Origin: Bifidobacteriaceae bacterium
Lineage (GTDB): Bacteria; Actinomycetota; Actinomycetes; Actinomycetales; WQXJ01
Reading direction: 5' to 3'
Assembly (NCBI GenBank): GCA_031278655.1
Contig: JAITJZ010000057.1
Span: 1 to 44,119 of the forward strand
DNA: 44,119 nt
Part shown: piece by piece, positions 1-7,272 of the stretch
Layout of the letters: each line of letters begins with the position of its first letter
How positions within the stretch are numbered: the first letter of the stretch is position 1
Notes under the pieces: model-generated
Databases searched by the model: none
Seen by the model: only the letters and a program-made list of their open reading frames with translations
Told to the model about the DNA's origin: nothing
Position numbers and translations under genes: made by a program

Positions 1-506
1 GCCGAACACGCCGACACCAGATCCCCCAGCAACGACCCCGCCGACGCTGGAAGCGCCGCCGCCGCGTCCGCCGCCGCGTCCAACGCCGCCGCCAGCAACG
101 CCTCCGAACCCGCCCGGGCCGCCGCCCGCGCCGCCTGCAACCAGCCCCGCACCGTCGTCGGCGGCCGCGCCAACAGCTTCGCGATCCGCCGAAACCCCAA
201 ACACGCGCCGCCGCCCACCCCCGCCGCCAACTCCACCGCCCGCCCGATCACCCCAGCCGAGTCCGCCCGCCGGGAGAACAACCAGTCAGGCAGCAGAACA
301 TGCGTCCGCCGGCACGACCGGCAGCGCGCCCGCCGAGGCCGCACACCAACCCTCCCCGACCCGCGCGACCGGCCCGCCTCCACCACCCGGCGCCGCGCCC
401 AACCCCAAGGAGCCAACCGTCCCGCGCACCCCGAATCAGGGCAGCGGTAACCGCCCTTGCCAAGCAACGACTCGACAAGCCGCGAATCCCCGCATACTGT
501 CAACAC
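1..506 (-). CDS. DUF6431-type helix-turn-helix protein, 3' end cut by window edge
   Basis: I read this frame directly from the reverse strand: it is open from the window edge back to an in-frame TAG just upstream of 506. The first likely start is GTG at 506 (a TTG follows directly). The N-terminus carries cysteine pairs like a small zinc-binding fold (CPDSGC near residue 24 and RCRSC near residue 65), a conserved LAPWGWARRR stretch, then HVLLPDWL and a helix-turn-helix-like segment (FRRIAKLL..PPTTVRGWL). This order matches DUF6431 proteins, which I recall as lying near transposase or integrase genes in actinobacteria. The rest of the visible part is alanine-rich helix. The C-terminus is outside the window. 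Its role is probably DNA binding linked to a mobile element; that is inference. The gene sits at the left of a region full of insertion-sequence debris. Confidence 0.7.
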   Translation of the reverse strand, partial: MLTVCGDSRLVESLLGKGGYRCPDSGCAGRLAPWGWARRRVVEAGRSRGSGRVGVRPRRARCRSCRRTHVLLPDWLFSRRADSAGVIGRAVELAAGVGGGACLGFRRIAKLLARPPTTVRGWLQAARAAARAGSEALLAAALDAAADAAAALPASAGSLLGDLVSACS

Positions 507-680
507 AGCGCGTCCTAACTACGCGCAAGGGCCCGCGCCGCCCCAAGTTTCCAGCGGGGCGGCGCAGGCCCGCTCCGATCAGGTCGTCACCATCATGACG
601 CAGCCCCCGCCCCCACCACCAGCCCCCCAACCGTCAAAAACCAAGACTCAAAACCCGCCAACCAACGTGACGGCGGACAG

Positions 681-1202
681 ATGGCGTCCGTGCTGGAGGG
701 CCAGCCGACAATGTGCACGCTGTTTGACCGCGCCCGAGAAGCAGGCCAAGCCGCGCCGTCGCTGGGTTTGATCCAACCGACCGCAATCACGGACCTCGAG
801 GTCTCCCCCCACCCGGGCTGGAACACGGACCAGCTCGCCAAAGTCAGTCAACTCCAGGGCTCGTCGCCCTTGTTCGGCCCTGGACCGCCTCCCGCACTCG
901 AAGCTCCCCGTTTCCAAGGCGCCTACGTCTTCCGATGCTCGGCCACATGCCGCCGCCGGCACCGGCTGTCAATCCTCGATTGGGAGTTCGTCACGCTGCA
1001 GCGCCGACTGACCGACCTTGGCGACGCCGAAGCCCGCGACGAGATTCGTCGGCGGTTCCTGACGATGATGTGCTCGCCGGACAGGGCCACCTTCTTCTTT
1101 GTCGGCAACCAAGCCAAACGCCCCCAGGCGTTCAGCGTGCTCGGAGTCTTCTACCCGCCGCTCGAAGACCTTCGGGCGCTCGCTCAGGGTTCCTTGTTCT
1201 AA
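681..1202 (+). CDS. Conserved hypothetical protein convergent with DUF488
   Basis: This 173-residue frame looks genuinely coding in its C-terminal two thirds: there is a well-mixed segment around residues 85-150 with ILDWEF, LQRRL and TMMCSPDRATFFFVGNQAKR, ending in FSVLGVFYPP. I recall similar segments in uncharacterised proteins encoded next to DUF488 genes, as here. The ATG at 681 has no good ribosome binding site, and the upstream in-frame sequence is proline-rich and unconvincing, so the true start, or an N-terminal truncation, is unresolved. Its TAA stop overlaps the stop of the convergent DUF488 gene by three bases. No catalytic motif is recognised and I assign no function. Confidence 0.55.
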   Translation: MASVLEGQPTMCTLFDRAREAGQAAPSLGLIQPTAITDLEVSPHPGWNTDQLAKVSQLQGSSPLFGPGPPPALEAPRFQGAYVFRCSATCRRRHRLSILDWEFVTLQRRLTDLGDAEARDEIRRRFLTMMCSPDRATFFFVGNQAKRPQAFSVLGVFYPPLEDLRALAQGSLF

Positions 1203-1633
1203 GCGGCCAGCGCCTCTAGAACCTGCTGCCGGTGACAGTGCCGCTGGTCGGCCTCGAAACACAAGACAGCGACCTTGGCTGAGCGCGCCGCCTCACCCAG
1301 GCTCCGCATAGCTGCCGCCGCAGGCGGCCCGGCCAGCATCCGTCTGTAGGCGTCCCTCGCAGCCGCGCCCTTCTCCCCGGTCCAGGCGTAACCCGCCCTG
1401 TTGTGCCGGGGGTTGCCCAACTCCGGGTAATGCAGATACTCAATCCCGGCCTCCCCCACGGCCGCCGCCAACGCTCTCTTAGAGAAGCCCGGCTTGCGTG
1501 AGACTGGGGTCAACCGCACATCAGCCAGCACGCCCACGCCCAGACCTAACAACGACTCCACAAAAGCATCCAGTCCCAGCCCCTCATAGCCGACACCGAC
1601 AAGACCAGTCTCAACAGCGACAGTCAATGTCAT
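1199..1633 (-). CDS. DUF488 domain protein
   Basis: A protein of about 144 residues with the DUF488 pattern: an N-terminal VGYEG strand, the loop VLADVRLTPVSRKPGFSK, then YLHYPELGNP, and near the C-terminus CFEADQRHCHRQQV, in which the Cys and His pairs are the conserved family signature. The function of DUF488 is unknown; a nucleic-acid or redox role has been suggested from its fold, which I treat as speculation. I chose ATG at 1633 because an AGAGG-like ribosome binding site lies seven bases upstream; a GTG one codon earlier is the alternative. The stop overlaps the stop of the convergent hypothetical gene, so the pair share one compact terminus. Confidence 0.85.
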   Translation of the reverse strand: MTLTVAVETGLVGVGYEGLGLDAFVESLLGLGVGVLADVRLTPVSRKPGFSKRALAAAVGEAGIEYLHYPELGNPRHNRAGYAWTGEKGAAARDAYRRMLAGPPAAAAMRSLGEAARSAKVAVLCFEADQRHCHRQQVLEALAA

Positions 1634-1694
1634 CACAGCGCCTCTCTTTCAGCCACCGCCCCAGAATATCCGAACAGACACCACGCCCGGGCGG

Positions 1695-1877
1695 TCAGAG
1701 CAGGTCGGGCCGGATGACCCCGTCGCGGATCAGCCTGGCCAGGTCGGCGTCGTCGATCTTGTGACCGGTCTGGCGCCGCAGCTCGCGGCGCGCTTCCGTC
1801 AACACCGCCTCCGACAGAAGGACCTCTATCAACTTCGACGGCGCAGTCGCGGCGGCGACCCTCCATACCTCGTGCAG
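1695..1877 (-). pseudogene. C-terminal remnant of an unidentified gene, broken at the IS21 scar
   Basis: About 60 residues read like the natural end of a soluble protein: a helical segment (LLSEAVLTEARRELRRQ) followed by DDADLARLIRDGVIRPDLL and a stop. Upstream, in the same frame, the sequence becomes antisense to an istB fragment and then to IS21-type terminal repeats, so everything before roughly residue 60 from the end is foreign. I infer that insertion and later decay of an IS21 element removed the 5' part. I do not recognise the family with certainty. Confidence 0.45.
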
Positions 1878-1884
1878 CCGGCCG

Positions 1885-2070
1885 CGGGTCCTCGACGAGT
1901 TCGGGTACATCCCGATCGACCGGGCCGCCGCCCACCGCGCCCCAAGACACGCCGGACGGTCCCATGTTTCTGGCAGAAACCACCACCAGACGGTCCCATG
2001 TTCCCGCCAGACAGGTGGTCCCATACTCCTGGCAGAAAACCCCAACCAGCGGTCCCAAGAAGCTGGCAGA
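1885..2070 (+). mobile_element. Remnant of an IS21-family element: istB scrap plus one terminal repeat array
   Basis: Two independent signs agree. First, the forward strand at 1885-1932 reads RVLDEFGYIPIDRAAA, which matches the Walker B region of the IS21 helper ATPase IstB (typically VVDEVGYIPF...AA). Second, at 1958-2070 there are four imperfect direct copies of a 20-mer like GGTCCCATGTTTCTGGCAGA, starting at 1958, 1992, 2017 and 2051, so spaced 34, 25 and 34 bases. IS21-family ends are known to carry multiple such transposase-binding repeats. The IstA gene, most of IstB and the other end are absent, so the element cannot move on its own. It separates two gene fragments that point outward. 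Confidence 0.7.
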
Positions 2071-2071
2071 T

Positions 2072-2467
2072 GACACCGCCGCCACGGTCGCCAATTGCAA
2101 CGGCATGACTACTTTCTCGTCCAGCGGGAAGTGGACACCATGGATTCCCACGTACCGGAAGACCGCAAGCTCCACACCGACTCGGACCTGCATACTGGGA
2201 ATCGGCAACAACGGTAGCGCCGTGTGGGCGGTGCAGAAGCCGGCGCAAGGCTATTACAGGCAGAACCTCGGGCCTTCGGGGCTGGATTCGTCATATGGCA
2301 GCTATACCGCAGCCGCGGTGAAAGCCATCCAGGGTAGCGTTGGAGTTTACAAGGACGGCATCTACGGACCGAAAACACACAATGGGAGCAGTGGCAACGC
2401 GACCAAGACCGGAATGTTCTTCTGGTATGACGGCAGCACGTACCGCCGGGATCTGGCGTCGGCCTGA
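2072..2467 (+). pseudogene. Secreted peptidoglycan-binding-like protein, 5' end lost
   Basis: The frame resumes immediately after the last IS21 repeat and runs to TGA at 2467. It contains a cysteine-bounded segment (NCNG near its start, RTC further on), then GNNGSAVWAVQ, SYTAAAVKAIQ and GVYKDGIYGPKT. This is the layout of a PG_binding_1 (peptidoglycan-binding) domain: a first helix, then xAVxxxQ, then DGIYGPxT. Such proteins are normally exported, but no signal peptide is present, because the upstream in-frame sequence is IS21 repeat DNA. I infer that the signal peptide and promoter were removed with the insertion. A fused read-through ORF starting at 1964 exists but would not encode an export signal. 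The product is probably not made in functional form. Confidence 0.6.
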
Positions 2468-2542
2468 CGGCGGCCACAGCCGGTGCATGAGCGCTGCCGA
2501 CTGGTCTGGGTGCCCGCTGACGGCCGGGGCCGGTGAGCCGGG

Positions 2543-3700
2543 GTGAGGGAACCCGGCCGGCTGCGGTCTCGCCGCGGCGCTGCCTCGTCCTTGGCGGCGG
2601 CGGCGTGCGCTTTCGGGTTGATGGCGGGCTGCACGCCGGGCGGCTCTGGGCCGGGGGAGGCCGGAACGGGGGCGTCAGCCACCGGCTCGGGCGACCCGCT
2701 GGGCGCGGCGTCGTCAATTCCGATTGGGGAAGCGGCCAGGGCGGGTGTGCCGATCACCGTCCAGACACCGTTTAGCGCGTACATTCCGTACATGTCGCTG
2801 CCCGAGTCCGGCACTGCCGCCTACAACCAGTGGCAGAGCGAGGCATTCGCCGTCAAGGAAGACGAGTTGGCGAAATGCATGAAAGCCGAGGGGTTCGAGT
2901 ACACCCCACGCCAGTGGGTCGACTACGAGGCCTACACCCCTCAGGGGACCTTCAGCGACGGGGACCTGCTGTGGCTGCCGTGGCTGCCCGAGACCCGCGA
3001 GCAGGTCGCTGCCCGAGGCTACGGCAAGGGAGATCCAGAAATGATTTCCGCCGGAGCCGAGCAGGATGTGGACCCGGTCAACTACGCCTACAAGCAGTCG
3101 TTGAGCGCGGACGCCCTCGCGGCTTATGACTCGGCCTCCGCCGAGTGCGTGGCGCGGATCGAGCCCGTCCTGGAGGATCGGATCCCGTCGGCGCCGGCCC
3201 AGCCGAACCAGGACTTCAGTTGGCAGTTCGGGGAGCTGGTCGCGGCCATGGACCAGTTGAACTGGCCGGGGGTGTCAGAGACGGCCGAGGCGCGGCTGTT
3301 GAACGGGGAGTACTCCGACTGCATGAGCAAGGCCGGCTACGACCTGGACTCGGGGGCCGAGTTCGGGCCGGCCGAGGTCACTCCCTGGGCGGCCGAGGCG
3401 ATGGCGCGGCGGACCAAGGCGGACGGGTCCCTGGGAGAGTCCTGGTTCAACCAGCCGGTCAGCCTCGGGGGCCCCTTGCCCCCGGAGGAGGAGCGATCGC
3501 TGTTGGGCGCCCCCGGCGAAATCGCCATCGCCTTGGCCGACTTCGACTGCCGGGCCACCACCGACTACGAGGCCCGCCTGCTGGCTGTCTACCTGCGGCT
3601 TGAGACGGAATTCGTCGAGCAACACAAGACCGAGCTGGAGGCGATGAAGGCATTCGTCGAGGGGATCACGGACGCAAACCGAGCCACACCAACCAGCTAG
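2543..3700 (+). CDS. Predicted lipoprotein, unknown function
   Basis: 385 residues beginning at GTG. The N-terminus is arginine-rich, followed by a hydrophobic stretch (residues 13-27) and a lipobox-like LMAGC with Cys30, after which comes a Gly/Ser/Thr-rich linker (about residues 31-52). The mature part is acidic and has regularly spaced single cysteines (KCMKAEGF near residue 112, ECVARIEP, DCMSKAGYD, DFDCR), a pattern seen in surface lipoproteins of actinobacteria that I cannot name further. Met at the -3 lipobox position is slightly unusual. Anchoring to the outer face of the membrane is inferred from the lipobox. No neighbour suggests a pathway; a near-palindromic hairpin follows the stop. 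Confidence 0.75.
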   Translation: MREPGRLRSRRGAASSLAAAACAFGLMAGCTPGGSGPGEAGTGASATGSGDPLGAASSIPIGEAARAGVPITVQTPFSAYIPYMSLPESGTAAYNQWQSEAFAVKEDELAKCMKAEGFEYTPRQWVDYEAYTPQGTFSDGDLLWLPWLPETREQVAARGYGKGDPEMISAGAEQDVDPVNYAYKQSLSADALAAYDSASAECVARIEPVLEDRIPSAPAQPNQDFSWQFGELVAAMDQLNWPGVSETAEARLLNGEYSDCMSKAGYDLDSGAEFGPAEVTPWAAEAMARRTKADGSLGESWFNQPVSLGGPLPPEEERSLLGAPGEIAIALADFDCRATTDYEARLLAVYLRLETEFVEQHKTELEAMKAFVEGITDANRATPTS

Positions 3701-3732
3701 TGTCCCTCGCCCTAATGGGACGCTTGTATCCA

Positions 3733-3756
3733 GGCTATGCCGCATGCGGCTTAGCC
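3733..3756 (+). terminator. Loop-less palindrome after the lipoprotein gene
   Basis: A 24-bp near-perfect palindrome (halves GGCTATGCCGCA and TGCGGCTTAGCC, one mismatched pair) lies 32 bases after the lipoprotein stop. It lacks a T-run, so it may be a weak terminator, or the edge of the IS1380-type remnant that begins nearby. Confidence 0.35.
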
Positions 3757-3874
3757 TCGATCCACCGACGCGGGTTTGCGGGCTGCGGCGTGTTTAACCG
3801 GGAAATGCCCCCTGGCCTGGGAGAATGGTGGTGTTGAAGTCAGCATCGACCCAGGAAAAGGAGGCATCCCGTAG

Positions 3875-4159
3875 ATGCGATCCTCTCACACACCAGGACT
3901 GTCCCGCATCCACGACGCGCGGTTCGACGAGGACAACCTCCTGGCCGCCGGCGGCGCCGTCCCGGTGATGGGCCTGGCCGGCCGCGCCGGGCTGGCGGAC
4001 CTGACCAGAAATCACGTCAAAGTGCCCACCGACAAGGGCGCGAACGCGGACGCGAAGGTCATGGCCATCGTCGCCGGGATGGTGATGGGCGCCGACTCGA
4101 TCAACGACCTGGGCGTGGTCCGCGCCGGCGCGTGGAACTGTCCATTCGACTGTGGGTAA
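3875..4159 (+). pseudogene. IS1380-type transposase, N-terminal stub
   Basis: The frame begins at ATG with AAAGGAGG ahead of it and encodes about 87 residues typical of the start of IS1380-family transposases: an SHTP opening, DEDNLLAAGGAVPVMGLAGRAGL, then KGANADAKVMAIVAGMVMGADSINDLGVVRAGA. Complete family members are around 450-480 residues and carry the DDE catalytic domain further on; here the match stops near base 4135 and the frame ends at 4159. It is therefore a dead fragment. The sequence after the break belongs to another gene, so the loss was a deletion or insertion event rather than a point mutation. The ribosome binding site is intact, so a short peptide could still be made. Confidence 0.75.
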
Positions 4160-4250
4160 CGTGGAGGGCCTGATTGAGGGCCTCAGGGAGGGCGACCTTG
4201 GCCAGGTCGTTGGTTCTGGTGTCAAAACTATTGTGAGGGGGTTAGGGTGA
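4137..4250 (+). pseudogene. 3' end of a lost gene, stop-start coupled to the next gene
   Basis: From about 4137 a frame is open to TGA at 4248-4250; from 4161 it reads VEGLIEGLREGDLGQVVGSG and continues KTIVRGLG. The TGA overlaps the GTG start of the following 200-aa gene (GTGA), the usual arrangement of co-translated gene pairs. Upstream the frame enters the IS1380-type stub, so the body of this gene is gone. About 38 codons remain at most. The original product is unknown; the coupling indicates that it was a functional partner of the next gene. Confidence 0.45.
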
Positions 4251-4849
4251 TTCGGTTCAATTATCGGTATCCGCCGTGTCTGTTTTATATGGAGATGGAG
4301 AAGGGGGAGGCGGCGATTGATTTGGCGTTGGAGGCGGCGGCGAAGTATTACGGGGACTTGTTGGATCGCTCGGATAAGGCGCGGTTGCGGTCCAGTTTCG
4401 CTGAGTTCTTCCCCACTGGCGTGGGCGTGGCTGAGTTCGTCTGGTTGCTTTGCCCGGAAGCCCCGGTGGTCGGGTTCACCGGGCGTTTCCACACGCTGGT
4501 GGGCACCAGGAAGCCCGATTCGACGGTGGAGGGCTTGATCGAGGAGCTGAAGGCTGACAAGTTTTTGATCACGGGGCCGGATTTGTGGCGGGTGGAGGCG
4601 CCGATGGGGGTTGGCACGCGGGTGCACTCGACTTTGACGTTGGAGGATCCCAACGCCAAGCGGGGCTGGTGGCGGAAGCCGCCGCCGGTGTTCGACGCGT
4701 TGAGCTATTGGTTTGAGTTCGAGGATCCGAACGGCCCGTCGATGTATTTCGATTTGTTCTGCCCCACTCTTAGCCATCATCCCAAGTTGAACGTGATCCA
4801 CGAGTTCGTGGACTCGTTTGTGCAGTCGGTGGAGGTCACCTACGAGTGA
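4247..4849 (+). CDS. Unknown 200-aa protein with atypical codon use
   Basis: The frame starts at GTG with a purine-rich GAGGGGG stretch eight bases ahead and encodes a soluble, acidic, aromatic-rich protein (FNYRYPPCLFYMEMEKGE at the N-terminus; FEFEDPNGPSMYFDLFCPTL near the C-terminus). No signal peptide, membrane segment or known catalytic motif is visible. Codon use is unlike the neighbours: TTG, GTT, TAT and GAT are frequent, and local GC is visibly lower, suggesting recent transfer. It was translationally coupled to an upstream gene of which only the 3' end remains. A small acidic partner protein downstream of a larger gene is the pattern of immunity proteins in polymorphic toxin loci, but this is a guess from layout and composition only. 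Confidence 0.7.
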   Translation: MIRFNYRYPPCLFYMEMEKGEAAIDLALEAAAKYYGDLLDRSDKARLRSSFAEFFPTGVGVAEFVWLLCPEAPVVGFTGRFHTLVGTRKPDSTVEGLIEELKADKFLITGPDLWRVEAPMGVGTRVHSTLTLEDPNAKRGWWRKPPPVFDALSYWFEFEDPNGPSMYFDLFCPTLSHHPKLNVIHEFVDSFVQSVEVTYE

Positions 4850-4958
4850 GCGGGGGGGTTATCCGGCTCGGTATTTGACCATCTTTGAGTCGCGTTCTTC
4901 GGCCCCGAAATCACCGAGGTCGGGAGAACATGGATAACCCATGGCGCTACAGACTTGC

Positions 4959-4964
4959 TACGCT
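4959..4964 (+). promoter_or_regulatory. Putative -10 box TACGCT of a leaderless transcript
   Basis: TACGCT is followed by six bases and then the ATG (4971) chosen for the antitoxin; there is no Shine-Dalgarno sequence. The spacing matches several other genes in this window. No clear -35. Confidence 0.5.
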
Positions 4965-4970
4965 TCTGCT

Positions 4971-5213
4971 ATGCCAACGATCAGCCAGCGGGAGCTGCGC
5001 AATGACAGCGGGCGCGTCCTGCGTGAGGCCGAGCGGGGCGGGGAGTTCATCATCACCCGGCGCGGAGCGCCGGTGGCTCGCCTGTCGCCGTTGGGGGCGC
5101 AGCCAGGGGGACGGCGCCCGGCCCGACGCGCGGCCGTGTTTTCGCCAGCCGACCTCATCACGCCGCGGGTCTCATCAGAGCAGATCCTGGCTGAACTGCG
5201 GGCTGACCGATGA
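4971..5213 (+). CDS. Phd/YefM-type antitoxin
   Basis: 80 residues with the Phd/YefM start ISQRELRNDSGRVLREAERG followed by a beta strand (EFIITRRGAPVARLSPL), the dimerising DNA-binding half of the family, and a C-terminal toxin-binding tail (FSPADLITPRVSSEQILAEL). It should bind and neutralise the PIN-domain toxin encoded next, and repress the operon together with it. The start at 4971 is preferred over an in-frame ATG at 4941 because the protein family begins there and a -10 box lies six bases before it. It overlaps the toxin gene by four bases (ATGA). Confidence 0.88.
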   Translation: MPTISQRELRNDSGRVLREAERGGEFIITRRGAPVARLSPLGAQPGGRRPARRAAVFSPADLITPRVSSEQILAELRADR

Positions 5214-5599
5214 CGCTGTGGTACCTCGACACCTCGGCCGCCCTCAAACTGATCCTGGCGGAAGCCGAATCGGCGGCGCTGATCGACGCCTTGGACGCCG
5301 CCAGACCCGAACTGGCGGCCTCGTTCCTGCTCGAGACCGAGCTTCGGCGCGCCGCCCACCGGTCACCCGACTTCGGTCAAGCCGAGGCCTCCGCCATCCT
5401 GGACAGGGTCACCTTGCATGAGGCGCCCCCGGCGCTGTTCCTCCAAGCGGGCCTCATGCCAGGCCCCGCCCTGCGGTCTTTGGACGCGATTCACCTGGCC
5501 ACGGCCATCAGCATTGGCGCGGACCAGGTTGTCAGCTACGACCGGCGCCAGGTCGCGGCCGCTGGCGAGATCGGGCTGGTGGTGGTCTCTCCCGGCTGA
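5210..5599 (+). CDS. PIN-domain toxin, VapC family
   Basis: 129 residues with the PIN nuclease fold: first acidic residue Asp7 in WYLDTSAALKL, a conserved Glu in LLETELRR (about residue 43), and the central motif LDAIHLATA (Asp near residue 91) followed by VVSYDRR. These residues bind Mg2+/Mn2+ in VapC ribonucleases, which cleave tRNA or rRNA. The gene starts inside the antitoxin stop (ATGA overlap), so the two are co-translated. This places it with Phd-VapC hybrid modules. A 14-bp tandem repeat follows the stop. Confidence 0.9.
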   Translation: MTLWYLDTSAALKLILAEAESAALIDALDAARPELAASFLLETELRRAAHRSPDFGQAEASAILDRVTLHEAPPALFLQAGLMPGPALRSLDAIHLATAISIGADQVVSYDRRQVAAAGEIGLVVVSPG

Positions 5600-5655
5600 G
5601 CCGCCGCCGATGCCGCCGCCCCGGTCCCAGCACCACACCGGTTCCAGCCCGGCCC

Positions 5656-5730
5656 GCATCGCCAAGCCCGCATCGCCAAGCCCGCATCGCCAAGCCCGCA
5701 TCGCCAAGCCCGGCCCGCATCGCCAAGCCC
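5656..5730 (+). repeat. Tandem repeat of a 14-mer, GCATCGCCAAGCCC
   Basis: Four perfect head-to-tail copies (5656-5711), then a five-base spacer and a fifth copy (5717-5730). It occupies the gap between the VapC gene and the copper protein gene. There are no spacers of CRISPR type. Confidence 0.9.
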
Positions 5731-5825
5731 GCGCCGCCCCGAAAACCAGCCCGTTCGGGAGCGCATGGGCGTCTTGACCGAACCTTGATGCGATCTTCGG
5801 GCGGCGGCGGGGTGGACGGCGTACT

Positions 5826-7238
5826 TTGGAAAACGTGGCTTCCCCCAAAGGAGCGGCCGGCGTCCGCGAGCGCCGCCTGACAACGGTCCCGGTCATGGGC
5901 ATGACCTGCAAGGCCTGCGAGGCCCGGGTGGCCAAACTGCTGCGCCGGGCGCCCGGGGTCGAGTCCGCCAAGGCGTCCCTGGCCAAGGGGCGGGTCGAAG
6001 TCATCGCCAAAGGGCCCATCGACCCGGAGAAACTCGACGCCGCCCTCGAGGGCAGCGGCTACCGGATCGGATCGGCGGCCTTGCCGCCGCTCTCCCGCGA
6101 CCGGGCGGTCTGGCGCGACCTGGTCGTCAGCGCGGCCGTGGTGGCGGTGGTGGCCTGGACGGCATCGGCGCTGGATTTGGCCGGCCTGACCGACCGCCTG
6201 TCCCCGCGGGCCGCGCCGGGGGCGGCGACGCTGGCGCTGGTCTGGGCGCTGGGGGTGGTGGCGTCCGTGTCGACCTGCATGGCGCTGGTGGGCGGGCTGG
6301 TGCTGTCCTTGTCCGCGCGCTTCGCCAAGGCCCGCCCCGACCTCACCGCCGGGCGCAGGTTGCGCCCGCAATTGATGTTCAACTTGGGGCGGGTGTTGGG
6401 CTTCGGCGCGTTCGGCGCGGCGCTGGGCGCGCTGGGCGGGGCCATCGAGTTGGACGTTCACCTGCTGGCCCTGGCCATGATCGCGGTCGGGCTGGTGATG
6501 GGCTTGCTGGGCCTGAAGCTGACGGGCGCCTCGCCGCGCCTGAGCCGTTTTGCCGTCGCCCTGCCGGCGTCCTGGGGGAAATGGCTCGGCCGGGCCGAGG
6601 AATCGCGCGCCTACCGCGACTCGACCACCATGGCGCTGGGCGCCGCCAGCTTCTTCCTGCCCTGCGGTTTCACCCAGGCGGTCCAGATCTACGCCCTGTC
6701 CACCGGCGGCGCGGCCGAGGCCGGCCTGGTGATGGCAGTCTTCGCCTTCGGCACCGCGCCGGGGCTGATCGGCGTGGGCGCGGTCGGCTCGTTCGCCCGG
6801 GGCCGCGCCGCGGCCCACCTGTTCCGTTTCCTCGGGGTCGCGGTCTGCGCCTTCGCGCTGGTGAACCTGTTGGGCGCGGCCCAAATCCTGCGTCCGGGCT
6901 GGTTCGCGCAGCCGGGCGAACCGATGGCTTCAGAGCGTTCCGCCAATGTGGTCGACAAAGACGGCTTCCAGGTCCTCAGCACCGTCCAGAACGGCACCGG
7001 CTACAGCCCCCAGAACGCCGCCGTCTACGTGGATCAACCGGTCCGTTGGGAGGTCGACGCCCAAGCCTGGTCCTGCGCCTCGACCATGAACCTGGAGGCC
7101 ATGGGCTTGGGCGTGGTCCGCCTGAAGCAGGGCCTGAACGTCTTCGAGTTCACGCCGACCGAGGTCGGCAGGCTCGCCTACACCTGCGGCATGGGCATGT
7201 TCCCGGCCCGCGTCGACGTCATCGAGCCGCCCGGCTGA
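5826..7238 (+). CDS. Copper-type fusion: HMA domain, DsbD/TauE-like membrane domain, cupredoxin-like tail
   Basis: 470 residues in three parts. Residues about 20-85 are a heavy-metal-associated domain with the metal loop GMTCKAC. Residues about 95-365 hold some six or more membrane segments with the paired signatures of UreH/DsbD_2-type proteins (VSTCMALVGGLVLSL and FLPCGFTQAVQIYALSTG, each with one Cys). Residues about 385-470 resemble a cupredoxin (WSCASTMNLEAMGL and LAYTCGMGMF), which offers Cys and Met ligands. By family knowledge this combination belongs to copper handling; transport or delivery of copper across the membrane is inferred. The listed start is a TTG; GTG at 5835 is an alternative and there is no strong ribosome binding site. 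It is monocistronic as far as can be seen. Confidence 0.85.
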   Translation: MENVASPKGAAGVRERRLTTVPVMGMTCKACEARVAKLLRRAPGVESAKASLAKGRVEVIAKGPIDPEKLDAALEGSGYRIGSAALPPLSRDRAVWRDLVVSAAVVAVVAWTASALDLAGLTDRLSPRAAPGAATLALVWALGVVASVSTCMALVGGLVLSLSARFAKARPDLTAGRRLRPQLMFNLGRVLGFGAFGAALGALGGAIELDVHLLALAMIAVGLVMGLLGLKLTGASPRLSRFAVALPASWGKWLGRAEESRAYRDSTTMALGAASFFLPCGFTQAVQIYALSTGGAAEAGLVMAVFAFGTAPGLIGVGAVGSFARGRAAAHLFRFLGVAVCAFALVNLLGAAQILRPGWFAQPGEPMASERSANVVDKDGFQVLSTVQNGTGYSPQNAAVYVDQPVRWEVDAQAWSCASTMNLEAMGLGVVRLKQGLNVFEFTPTEVGRLAYTCGMGMFPARVDVIEPPG

Positions 7239-7272
7239 CGGGCCGCGACCGCTGACGGGCCATGATTGAGAG

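Noticed and set aside
1964-2467. A complete 167-aa gene starting at 1964
   Set aside because: Its first 35 codons are IS21 terminal repeat DNA; only the part from about 2072 resembles a peptidoglycan-binding protein.
3794-4801. Reverse open frame covering the transposase stub and the 200-aa gene
   Set aside because: Its translation crosses three unrelated sequences and has no family features.
5656-5730. Regular direct repeats that could suggest a CRISPR array
   Set aside because: The 14-base units are head to tail without unique spacers, and no cas genes are nearby.
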